From: a bacterium
GTDB lineage: Bacteria > Bacillota > Bacilli > Lactobacillales > Streptococcaceae
Length of the DNA stretch: 20,809 nucleotides
Direction of reading: 5' to 3'
Assembly (NCBI GenBank): GCA_905221505.1
Contig: CAJNDL010000035.1
Location: 1-20,809 of the forward strand
The notes under the pieces were generated by a model that searched no databases, was not told the DNA's origin, and was given only the letters and a program-made list of their open reading frames with translations. Position numbers and translations under genes: made by a program. Shown in pieces: positions 7,792 through 14,735 of this stretch. Each line of letters begins with the position of its first letter. The first letter of the stretch is position 1.

Positions 7792-8664
7792 TTAGAGTCC
7801 TTGTCCTTTAAGCGCGTCTGCTAGGCTAGCAAATTCTTCTAAGCCAAGAGCTTCCCCACGTACACTTGGTGACAAGCCCGCTTGATCCAAGGCCTTGGTC
7901 AGCTTATCCTTGACTTCTTCAGTCTTGCCAAAGTAGCCTGTTAAGTTATTCCACAAGGTCTTGCGACGATGGGTGAAACTAGCTTTGGAAACCTTAAAGA
8001 AGAAGTTCTCATCTTCTACTGCTACGGCTGGCTCTGGACGGCGCACCATTTTCAAAATGGCTGAATCCACATTTGGCGCTGGCACAAAGACTGTACGCGG
8101 CACGATAAAGGCAACCTTGGCTGTCATGTAGTACTGAACCGCAATTGACAAGCTACCGTAAGCCTTGGTATTAGGCTGGGCTGAGATACGATCCGCCACT
8201 TCTTTTTGCATCATGACCACAAACTCACTAAAAGGAATCCTACTCTCGATCAAGTGCATGAGAATAGGCGTCGTGATGTAATAAGGCAAGTTGGCTACTA
8301 CTTTAATTGGCAGGTCAGGATTTTTGAAATTCTGGATATGTTGCGCCAAATCGACCTTTAGAATATCCTCGTTGACTACGGTCACATTGTCAAAATCACG
8401 CAGGGTATCAGCTAAGATTGGTACCAAACGGTGGTCAATCTCAAAGGCCATGACTTGAGCTGCACGCTCAGCCAGAAACTCTGTCAAGGCACCAATACCT
8501 GGCCCAATTTCGATAACATTGACCTGGTCATCAATTTCAGCCGTATCCACAATTTTTTGAAGGATATTAGTATCCGTCAAGAAATTTTGCCCGAAGGACT
8601 TTTTAAAGGTAAAACCGTGACGCTCCAGCACTGCCTTGGTCACGCTATAATCTGCAATTCTCAT
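7792..8664 (-). CDS. rsmA: 16S rRNA dimethyladenosine transferase
   Basis: A 290-residue SAM-dependent methyltransferase (KsgA) that dimethylates the two adjacent adenines in the 3' terminal hairpin of 16S rRNA. The SAM-binding loop EIGPGIG is at 52-58, the acidic ribose contact is E75 (AFEID), and the catalytic NLPYY is at 125-129. The start MRIADYS and the QNFLTD segment (26-31) fit the family. The ribosome site is weak (AAAGAG). A 64-base gap separates it from rnmV and holds an extended -10 promoter, so it can be made both from the operon and on its own. Confidence 0.97.
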   Translation of the reverse strand: MRIADYSVTKAVLERHGFTFKKSFGQNFLTDTNILQKIVDTAEIDDQVNVIEIGPGIGALTEFLAERAAQVMAFEIDHRLVPILADTLRDFDNVTVVNEDILKVDLAQHIQNFKNPDLPIKVVANLPYYITTPILMHLIESRIPFSEFVVMMQKEVADRISAQPNTKAYGSLSIAVQYYMTAKVAFIVPRTVFVPAPNVDSAILKMVRRPEPAVAVEDENFFFKVSKASFTHRRKTLWNNLTGYFGKTEEVKDKLTKALDQAGLSPSVRGEALGLEEFASLADALKGQGL

Positions 8665-8694
8665 CTATTCTCTTTTCTATTATCTGTTACTACT

Positions 8695-8703
8695 ATTGTA
8701 ACA
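8695..8703 (-). promoter_or_regulatory. Internal promoter for rsmA-rsgA and downstream genes
   Basis: The minus strand reads TG-T-TACAAT (8703-8695), an extended -10 about 31 bases before the rsmA start. The -35 position is not recognisable. A small CCCC/GGGG hairpin (about 8708-8723) lies just upstream and could mark the end of rnmV, though it has no T run. Confidence 0.5.
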
Positions 8704-8728
8704 CATTCCCCTTGTATTTGGGGTTTGC

Positions 8729-9295
8729 TTAGCTGTTCTCATAAGATTTCATAGTTTCTTCCACTTCTGCCAAGGTGACCCCAAACAACTCTAGGCGTTT
8801 GAGGAGTTGCTTGCCGTTGGAATAACCAATTCGGAGAGTTTCTCCTAGATATTCTCGTCGCTTACGGCTATCTGCTCCTGCTAGAAAACCAAGGCGGATC
8901 AAGTCGCTACGACTGATGTCAAACTGACTCTCATGTTCAAATTGTTCTGTCACCTGAGCTAGAGCCGTTTTCAGGTCTTCATAGCTGGCATGCTCAATTC
9001 CCAGAGACCGTCCCTTGGTCTTGGATTTGGGAACAGCTTCATCTCGTTTGAGGAAGGCATGCTGAACTGTTGGAATGGCCGTCATAATCATGCGCCGAAT
9101 CCGCTCCCCATTAAAATCTGGGTCTGTAAAGACAATGACTCCATGGCGTTGGTGTAGACGCTGAATCCGCTCTAGATCCTGGTCATTGATGGCAGAACCT
9201 CGAGTCTCATAAGTCTCTACCTCGAAATAACGTTTGAGATTGGCCGTATCATCGCGCCCTTCGACCACGATAACTTGGGAAATTTTCTCTTTCAT
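8729..9295 (-). CDS. rnmV: Ribonuclease M5 (5S rRNA maturase)
   Basis: A 188-residue Toprim-domain endonuclease that makes the final cuts maturing 5S rRNA from its precursor. Toprim residues are visible: E12 in VVEGRDD (10-16) and D58/D60 in FTDPDFNG (56-63). The C-terminal part (about 100-185) is the RNA and ribosomal-protein binding region. Its start overlaps the tatD stop by one base (TAATG), the arrangement of translational coupling. It sits with rsmA and rsgA, so three rRNA or subunit maturation genes are consecutive. Confidence 0.95.
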   Translation of the reverse strand: MKEKISQVIVVEGRDDTANLKRYFEVETYETRGSAINDQDLERIQRLHQRHGVIVFTDPDFNGERIRRMIMTAIPTVQHAFLKRDEAVPKSKTKGRSLGIEHASYEDLKTALAQVTEQFEHESQFDISRSDLIRLGFLAGADSRKRREYLGETLRIGYSNGKQLLKRLELFGVTLAEVEETMKSYENS

Positions 9296-10068
9296 TACTT
9301 GCTGTCCAATCCAAAAATGCGCTCTGCATTTGTAGTCGTTGCTACTGCTAACTCCTCGGTCGTCATGCCACGCAAATCCGCGATAAAATCTACTACATAG
9401 CGCGTATAGGCTGTTTTGTTTTCACGACCACGTTTAGGTACAGGTGCTAAGTAAGGCGCATCTGTTTCCACCAAAATCTTGTCCAAAGGAAGTTCTCTAG
9501 CCGCCTCTTGGATATCAGTTGCCTTCTTGAAAGTCACCACTCCCGAGAAGGAAATGGTCATACCAAGCTCCACAAACTTCTCTGCCCATTCAAGTGTTCC
9601 TGAGAAAGAATGCATGATGCCACCACGAGGTCCAACTCCCTCACTTTTGATAATGTCATAGGTATCTTCCAGCGCATCACGGGTATGGACAACAAAAGGC
9701 AAATCCAAGTCCTTAGATAGCTGAATCTGACGGCGAAAAACCTGCTCCTGCACCTCTTTGGACGCTGTCATCCAATGATAATCCAAACCAATCTCACCCA
9801 AGGCAACAATCTTGGGATGTTTTAACTTATCCAACAAGTAAGCCTCGACTTCCTCCGTATAAGTCCCTGCCTCTGTCGGATGCCAACCGATTGTCGCATA
9901 GAGTTGGTCATACTCATCTACCAACTCCAAGGCACGCTCTATCGTCGGTTCATCAAAACCAACAATATTCATCTGTGTCACACCCATCTCAGCAGCCAAG
10001 GCAATTTCTTCTGCCTCACGACCCGCAAATTCTTCTACATTCAAGTGTGTATGTGTATCAAAAATCAT
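9295..10068 (-). CDS. tatD: TatD family metal-dependent deoxyribonuclease
   Basis: A 257-residue amidohydrolase-fold hydrolase (also called YcfH/YabD) with the full metal site: HTH at 6-8, E92 in GEIGLDYH, H128 in VHTRDA, H153 in MHSFSG and D203 in ETDAPYLAP. Family members are Mg-dependent 3'-5' DNases, and some act on D-aminoacyl-tRNA or RNA. The exact substrate here cannot be read from sequence. It is the first gene of the eight-gene run, driven by an extended -10 promoter 28 bases upstream. Confidence 0.92.
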   Translation of the reverse strand: MIFDTHTHLNVEEFAGREAEEIALAAEMGVTQMNIVGFDEPTIERALELVDEYDQLYATIGWHPTEAGTYTEEVEAYLLDKLKHPKIVALGEIGLDYHWMTASKEVQEQVFRRQIQLSKDLDLPFVVHTRDALEDTYDIIKSEGVGPRGGIMHSFSGTLEWAEKFVELGMTISFSGVVTFKKATDIQEAARELPLDKILVETDAPYLAPVPKRGRENKTAYTRYVVDFIADLRGMTTEELAVATTTNAERIFGLDSK

Positions 10069-10095
10069 CTCTTCTAACCTCGTTTTCTATCTTCT

Positions 10096-10104
10096 ATTAT
10101 ACCA
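10096..10104 (-). promoter_or_regulatory. Promoter of the tatD-rnmV-rsmA-rsgA-rpe-thiN-rmuC-cbf1 run
   Basis: TGG-TATAAT on the minus strand (10104-10096) is an extended -10. The -35 position reads GAGGAG and is not recognisable. The predicted start near 10089 gives a leader of about 20 bases. It is back to back with the kimA promoter, about 60 bases apart. Confidence 0.65.
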
Positions 10105-10160
10105 AAAAACTGCCCTCTCTCCTCATCTGTAAAAAATATTCTAAAATCCATCGTCGTCTC

Positions 10161-10189
10161 TTGACGCTATTTTTCCAAAGCAGTATAAT
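10161..10189 (+). promoter_or_regulatory. kimA promoter (near-consensus)
   Basis: TTGACG (10161-10166), a 17-base spacer and a perfect TATAAT (10184-10189), the strongest plus-strand promoter in the window. The predicted start near 10196 leaves about 29 bases of leader, too short for any riboswitch. Confidence 0.85.
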
Positions 10190-10224
10190 AGCACTTATTG
10201 AAATTTTCAGAAAAGGAAATGACC

Positions 10225-12069
10225 ATGTTTACAAAATTAAAACAGACCTTTATCGGTCGTCCTCTTAAGTCCTTAACAGAAGGCGAGGGAGGGCTGCTGG
10301 GAAAAATGCAGGCCTTGGCCATGTTGTCAAGCGACGCTCTATCTTCCATTGCCTATGGACCTGAGCAAGTAGTCCTCGTCTTGGCTAGTCTCTCTCCTCT
10401 AGCTATATGGTGGAGTCTTCCTATCGGCCTTTTTGTCCTCCTACTCCTGGCCAGTCTGACCGTTTCCTACCGTCAAATCATCCACGCCTACCCTCAAGGA
10501 GGAGGGGCCTATATGGTTACTCGAGAAAATCTATCGCCCGAGCTAGGCTTGATTGCTGGAGGTAGTCTACTGGTTGACTACATGCTAACTGTGGCGGTAT
10601 CGGTATCATCTGGAGCTGATGCTATTACAGCAGCCCTCCCTGCCCTCCACCCTTACAACCTCCACATCTCCATTTTTCTAGTTTGCTTACTCATGCTCTT
10701 GAACTTACGGGGGTTGAAAGAATCTGCCAGTTCACTGATGATTCCTGTCTATCTCTTTATCATCAGTACTGTCTTTCTCTTGCTCTATGGAATTTTTCAA
10801 CTAATGACAGGTACTCTCAGCTATCAGGCGACTTCTCCTATTGGGCATGCTGTACCGAGTCTGTCTATCGTTCTCATTCTAAGAGCCTTCACCAGCGGAT
10901 CTGCCTCTCTGACAGGGGTTGAAGCTATTTCAAATGCCGTTCCCTTTTTCAAGGCTCCAAAAGAAAAGAATGCAGCTCAGACCTTGACCATTATGTCACT
11001 GATTTTAGGTTTTCTTTTTGCTGGTATCACCTTCCTAAACTACTGGATGGGGATCATGCCTCAACACGGAGAAACTATTCTTTCACAGATGGCTCAAGGT
11101 ATCCTTGGTACTTCCTTCTTAGGCCACCTTGGCTATTATATCTTCCAATTCTCCACAGCCTTGATTTTGGCCGTAGCTGCAAATACTGGTTTTTCAGCCT
11201 TCCCTATGCTGGCCTACAATATGGCTAAAAACAAATACATGCCCCACCTCTTTATGGAAAAAGGAGACCGCCTAGGCTACTCTAATGGAATTTTAACTCT
11301 GGCATTTGGGGCTATGATTCTTCTTCTCATTTTTAATGGCAATACCGAACGTTTGATTCCTCTTTATACTATCGGGGTCTTCGTTCCCTTTGCCCTTTCT
11401 CAGACTGGGATGATTCGCCATTGGAAAAAAGAAAAGGGGGCAAATTTCTTAAAACCTGCCCTTGCCAATATCCTTGGTGCCATCATTTGCTACGCTATCG
11501 TGCTCATCCTGCTCTTTTTCCGTCTCAGTGATATCTGGCCTTTCTTCCCGATCATTCTCGTACTCACCCTACTCTTCTTGGCCATTCACAGTCATTACCA
11601 AAAAGTGGCTCAACAACTGCGACTCTATGAAGGCATCGAAAAACGTACCTACGATGGCAATCTGGTTCTGGTCCTAGTAGGAAATGTCACCCGAGTCAGC
11701 GTCGGAGCCATTAACTATGCCCAAAGTATCGGAGATGAAGTCTTAGCCATGCATATTTCTACCAAGGAAACAGCAGAGAAAGACCAAGAAATTCTCCAAG
11801 AATTTGCCGATTACTTCCCAACCATTACTCTGAAAAACATCAAGACCAGCTACCGCGATATCATCACGCCTACTGTCAAGTATGTCAAACGGATATCCGA
11901 GGATGCCCAGAAAAAGAACTATACAGTCACTGTCCTGGTCCCCCAGTTTATCCCTAATAAACCTTGGCAAAATATCCTGCACAATCAGATGAGCCTCAAA
12001 CTCAAATATGCCCTCCGTTGGCACCAAGACGTCGTTGTCGCTAGCTACTCCTATCACTTAAAAGAATAA
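10225..12069 (+). CDS. kimA: KimA-type potassium/proton symporter (APC superfamily)
   Basis: A 614-residue membrane protein with about 12 transmembrane segments followed by a cytoplasmic UspA-like C-terminal domain (about 470-614). It closely resembles Bacillus subtilis KimA (formerly YdaO), a high-affinity K+/H+ symporter inhibited by c-di-AMP. Shared segments include LSSDALSS plus AYG (D37, Y44; equivalent to KimA D36, Y43), YPQGGGAY, GGSLLVDYMLTVAVS and LTGVEAISNA, which hold the K+ site residues I recall from the KimA structure. Generic annotation would say amino acid permease, but the similarity runs along the whole length including the C-terminal domain. ATG at 10225 has AGGA seven bases upstream; an in-frame ATG two codons earlier is too close to it. 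Single-gene unit with strong promoter and terminator. Substrate is inferred from homology. Confidence 0.85.
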   Translation: MFTKLKQTFIGRPLKSLTEGEGGLLGKMQALAMLSSDALSSIAYGPEQVVLVLASLSPLAIWWSLPIGLFVLLLLASLTVSYRQIIHAYPQGGGAYMVTRENLSPELGLIAGGSLLVDYMLTVAVSVSSGADAITAALPALHPYNLHISIFLVCLLMLLNLRGLKESASSLMIPVYLFIISTVFLLLYGIFQLMTGTLSYQATSPIGHAVPSLSIVLILRAFTSGSASLTGVEAISNAVPFFKAPKEKNAAQTLTIMSLILGFLFAGITFLNYWMGIMPQHGETILSQMAQGILGTSFLGHLGYYIFQFSTALILAVAANTGFSAFPMLAYNMAKNKYMPHLFMEKGDRLGYSNGILTLAFGAMILLLIFNGNTERLIPLYTIGVFVPFALSQTGMIRHWKKEKGANFLKPALANILGAIICYAIVLILLFFRLSDIWPFFPIILVLTLLFLAIHSHYQKVAQQLRLYEGIEKRTYDGNLVLVLVGNVTRVSVGAINYAQSIGDEVLAMHISTKETAEKDQEILQEFADYFPTITLKNIKTSYRDIITPTVKYVKRISEDAQKKNYTVTVLVPQFIPNKPWQNILHNQMSLKLKYALRWHQDVVVASYSYHLKE

Positions 12070-12115
12070 AGAAAAGGCCCTACCAGAAGCAAGAAGCTCT
12101 GGTAAGGCCTTTTCT
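12070..12115. terminator. Bidirectional terminator between kimA and the peptide-binding lipoprotein gene
   Basis: Arms AGAAAAGGCC-TACCAGA and TCTGGTA-GGCCTTTTCT with a single mismatch give a stem of about 17 pairs directly after the kimA stop. On the minus strand the hairpin is followed by TTTATTC, so it would also end transcription of the lipoprotein gene after its BOX-containing 3' region. Confidence 0.8.
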
Positions 12116-12133
12116 GAATCCAGCCACTATGCT

Positions 12134-12332
12134 TATACTCAATGAAAACCAAAGAGCAAACTAGGAAGCTAGCCGCAGGCTGCTCAAAGCACTGCTTTGA
12201 GGTTGTAGATGAAACTGACGAAGTCAGCTCAAAACACTGTTTTGAGGTTGCAGATAGAACTGACGAAGTCAGTAACATATATACGGTAAAGTAACGCTGA
12301 CGTGGTTTGAAGAGATTTTCGAAGAGTATTAA
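12134..12332 (+). repeat. BOX element, boxA1-B2-C1
   Basis: Modules of exact canonical size: boxA 12134-12192 (59 bp), boxB 12193-12237 and 12238-12282 (45 bp each), boxC 12283-12332 (50 bp, holding GTAACGCTGACGTGG and TTTGAAGAGATTTTCGAAGAG). The ends carry the inverted ATACTC/GAGTAT. The two boxB copies differ at several positions and both contain ACTGACGAAGTCAG, itself palindromic (TGACGAAGTCA). It lies in the convergent gap after kimA and would be transcribed only as the 3' tail of the lipoprotein mRNA. The 285-base gap holds nothing else but the terminator. Confidence 0.95.
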
Positions 12333-12354
12333 CTGAAAAGCGTGACTAGAAATA

Positions 12355-14319
12355 TCATTGAATGTGGTTAGCTAAATCTTCCTGAGCTTTTTTATTTGAC
12401 TCAGCTTTTTCTTTTAGCCATTTTTCATAAAGTTCTTGGTACTGTTTAGCAGTTACTGGCTCTTTTTGCAGTTCAACATATTTATAGTTGTCTGCATCTC
12501 CTTTGTGTCCAACGAATGAGAATGGTCCTGTAAACGGTACAGTCTTGCGGAAGATTGGGTTGGCTCCACCACTTTGAACTGGCAGGAACAAGGCGCTATC
12601 TGTCAACCAAGCTTGGGCTTCAGCATATTTTTCATAGCGAGCTTGAGTATCTGTGATTTCCGCATCAGCCTGATCCAAGAGTTTCTTATAGTCAGAAAGA
12701 CCAATCTTGTCCTTGACTTCCTTGTCTTTTCCTTCAGACAAGCCCATGTTTTTCAACTGAGAACCTGTCTCTGGATCTAGAATCGCTAGGTAAGTCTTAG
12801 GATCTGAGTAGTCTCCTCCCCATCCTGAGATGTCGATATCGTAGTCTTTTTGTTCTGCTGTATCTGCAAAGTAGGTTGCCTGGTCTTTTTCATCTGGAGA
12901 TAGTTGGATAACATCGATAACCACATTATCCTTACCAAGGGTTTCTTCCACTGTTTGTTTAAAAGATCCAGCCTGTTGCACATCCAACTTAGCAGTCTGG
13001 TCAACTGGCATATCCAAATGAATTGGGAAGGTTACTCCCTGAGCTTGCAGGCTTTCTTTGGCCTTAGCAAATTTCTCTTTGGCCTTGTCAGGGTTCAAGA
13101 AGGCTTGCTTACCATCGTTTAGGTTGATATTGGCCCAATCTTTACCGTAGTTGACAATTTTTTCATTGACAATATCACCAAAGTTCTTATCGCCAACTTG
13201 GACAAAGTTACTTGGTGTAACCGTGTTACGCAAGATACGGTCTGCTCCATCTTCACCATTTGTTTGCGCTGCATAAGCATGACGGTCAAAGGCAAAGTTG
13301 ATAGCCTGACGGAAATCTTTATTCTGCATAGCTGCGCGTGCATCTGTCTTTTCCTTATCAGACTGTTTCATAGTCTGCTTGTAGCTTTGGCGATTGACGT
13401 TGAAAAGATAGTAGAAGGTAACTGAGTTTTGTGGTGTATAGGTAATCTTGTCCTCATTTCCCTTCTTGAGCTCAGCAAAGACTGAACTCGTTGGGAAGAT
13501 ACGACCATCTGTATAGTTGCCTTCCAAGAAACCTCTTGCAATGCTGTCTTGGTCAGATCCGTCAAAGAATGAAAGTTTCACTTTCTCGATTTTAACATTG
13601 TCCTTATCCCAGTAATTAGGGTTTTTGTCAAATTCAATCAAAGATTTTGATGTGAAAGATTTAAACAAGTAAGGACCATTTGACAAGATACTTGATGGTG
13701 TCACACTTCCAAAGTCATCTCCCTTAGACTTCAAGAAGGCTTCATTTACAGGACTAAGAATACTTGATGTTGTTTTAGAGTTCCAATAAGTCTCAGGTTG
13801 GATGAGGGTGTATTGGAGGGTGTAATCATCCACTGCCTTCACACCAACAGTTCCAAAATCGGATGTTTTTCCTTCAACATAGTCTGCTAGCCCCTTGATA
13901 GAGTCTTGTACCAAGTACAAGTTTTCAGCTTTTTTATCAGCCGCATACTTGAGACCTGTCACAAAGTCATGAGCCGTTACATCCGCATACTCTTCTCCTT
14001 CAGAAGTGTACCATTTAGCACCCTGACGAATTTTATAAGTGTAAGTCAAACCATCTTTTGACACAGTCCATGACTCAGCCATAGATGGAATGAGATTACC
14101 ATACTGGTCATTTTCCAACAAACCATCAATCAAGTTAGTTGTGATACTAGATGTAGAATCTCGTGTAGAGGTAATATAATCCAAGGTGTCTGGGTTATTG
14201 ACAAAGATATAAGAGTAAGTCTTGTCAGCATTACTTGATTGGGAAGACCCACATGCCGCTAGAGCTAGACCCGCTGTCAAAGCCATAGCTCCAAAAAGCA
14301 TAACTTTTGATTTCTTCAT
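12355..14319 (-). CDS. Oligopeptide-binding lipoprotein, Ami/Ali family (orphan)
   Basis: A 654-residue extracellular substrate-binding protein of the SBP_bac_5 family, lipid-anchored to the membrane. The signal peptide ends in the lipobox LAAC (20-23), with C23 the lipidated residue. It resembles pneumococcal AmiA, AliA and AliB along its whole length (for example NLIDGLLENDQYGNLIPSMA, TYTYKIRQGAKWYTSEGEEY, and the C-terminal EKWLKEKAESNKKAQEDLA), but I cannot assign it to one of them. Those proteins bind oligopeptides and deliver them to the shared AmiCDEF permease, feeding amino acids and peptide signals. No permease or ATPase gene is present here, so it presumably uses a distant transporter. 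The ATG has GGAG seven bases upstream. Its transcript probably ends at the bidirectional terminator beyond the BOX element. Confidence 0.9.
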   Translation of the reverse strand: MKKSKVMLFGAMALTAGLALAACGSSQSSNADKTYSYIFVNNPDTLDYITSTRDSTSSITTNLIDGLLENDQYGNLIPSMAESWTVSKDGLTYTYKIRQGAKWYTSEGEEYADVTAHDFVTGLKYAADKKAENLYLVQDSIKGLADYVEGKTSDFGTVGVKAVDDYTLQYTLIQPETYWNSKTTSSILSPVNEAFLKSKGDDFGSVTPSSILSNGPYLFKSFTSKSLIEFDKNPNYWDKDNVKIEKVKLSFFDGSDQDSIARGFLEGNYTDGRIFPTSSVFAELKKGNEDKITYTPQNSVTFYYLFNVNRQSYKQTMKQSDKEKTDARAAMQNKDFRQAINFAFDRHAYAAQTNGEDGADRILRNTVTPSNFVQVGDKNFGDIVNEKIVNYGKDWANINLNDGKQAFLNPDKAKEKFAKAKESLQAQGVTFPIHLDMPVDQTAKLDVQQAGSFKQTVEETLGKDNVVIDVIQLSPDEKDQATYFADTAEQKDYDIDISGWGGDYSDPKTYLAILDPETGSQLKNMGLSEGKDKEVKDKIGLSDYKKLLDQADAEITDTQARYEKYAEAQAWLTDSALFLPVQSGGANPIFRKTVPFTGPFSFVGHKGDADNYKYVELQKEPVTAKQYQELYEKWLKEKAESNKKAQEDLANHIQ

Positions 14320-14351
14320 GATTATTCTCCATTTTTTACAGTATATGAAAT

Positions 14352-14380
14352 ATTATACACCATTTGAGCAAAAATATAAA
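14352..14380 (-). promoter_or_regulatory. Promoter of the peptide-binding lipoprotein gene
   Basis: On the minus strand TTTATA (14380-14375), a 17-base spacer and a perfect TATAAT (14357-14352). The predicted start lies about 26 bases before the start codon. The -35 is weak. No CodY or CcpA motif was recognised nearby. Confidence 0.55.
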
Positions 14381-14394
14381 GCCTTTTGAACTTT

Positions 14395-14439
14395 TTTACA
14401 AAAATAAAAATCAGTAGACTCGAGTTCCTACTGATTTTT
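14395..14439 (-). terminator. Terminator of rpmH
   Basis: A perfect 12-base stem (AAAAATCAGTAG / CTACTGATTTTT, 14406-14417 with 14428-14439), a ten-base loop containing ACTCGAGT, and the T-rich tract TTTTTATTTTTG on the minus strand. The symmetry could allow activity in both directions. Confidence 0.85.
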
Positions 14440-14456
14440 GATATAGTTCGTTTGGA

Positions 14457-14591
14457 TTATGCAGCCAAAACTTTGCGTCCTTTACGACGACGAGCTGCCA
14501 ATACGCGACGACCGTTTTTAGTTGACATACGGTTACGGAATCCGTGTTTGCGCGCACGACGAAGTTTACTTGGTTGATAAGTACGTTTCAC
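14457..14591 (-). CDS. rpmH: Ribosomal protein L34 (bL34)
   Basis: A 44-residue highly basic protein of the 50S subunit, beginning [18 protein letters not shown] and ending [11 protein letters not shown], the universal L34 pattern. The start codon is GTG at 14591 with AGGAGG eight bases upstream; starting elsewhere would lose the invariant KRTYQPS. It is its own transcription unit with a near-consensus promoter and a strong terminator. In most bacteria rpmH sits beside rnpA near dnaA; here its neighbours are a peptide-binding lipoprotein and an aminotransferase, and rnpA is not in the window. Confidence 0.97.
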
Positions 14592-14665
14592 GATGAATAC
14601 CTCCTCATAGATTTTGTATTCGTTTAGCCGGCTATAAAGTGATCAGTTACTAAACATACTTTACT

Positions 14666-14694
14666 ATTCTATCTGATTCTTTCACTTTTGTCAA
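14666..14694 (-). promoter_or_regulatory. rpmH promoter (near-consensus)
   Basis: Minus strand TTGACA (14694-14689), a 17-base spacer and TAGAAT (14671-14666). The predicted start near 14659 gives a leader of about 68 bases, which contains the perfect palindrome TAGCCGGCTA (14625-14634). Strength fits a ribosomal protein gene. Confidence 0.85.
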
Positions 14695-14735
14695 TAGCTC
14701 TAGGCAAATGTTTCCAGCTTTTTCGAATGTAAGCC

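Noticed and set aside
8431..8754. 107-residue plus-strand open frame antisense to rsmA
   Set aside because: It covers the conserved rsmA SAM-binding region in antisense and has no ribosome site or family features.
11342..11354. PurBox-like sequence around ATACCGAACGTT
   Set aside because: It lies in the middle of the kimA coding sequence and encodes conserved-looking residues, so it is a chance match.
12054..12278. 74-residue minus-strand open frame with repeated CFE segments
   Set aside because: It is the reading of the BOX element and terminator; the repeat in the peptide is only the two boxB modules.
14386..14577. 63-residue plus-strand open frame rich in arginine
   Set aside because: It is the antisense of rpmH and its terminator.
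14615..14624. AACGAATA on the minus strand, seven of eight bases of the competence cin-box
   Set aside because: It lies in the rpmH leader downstream of a normal sigma-70 promoter, not at a promoter position for the competence sigma factor.
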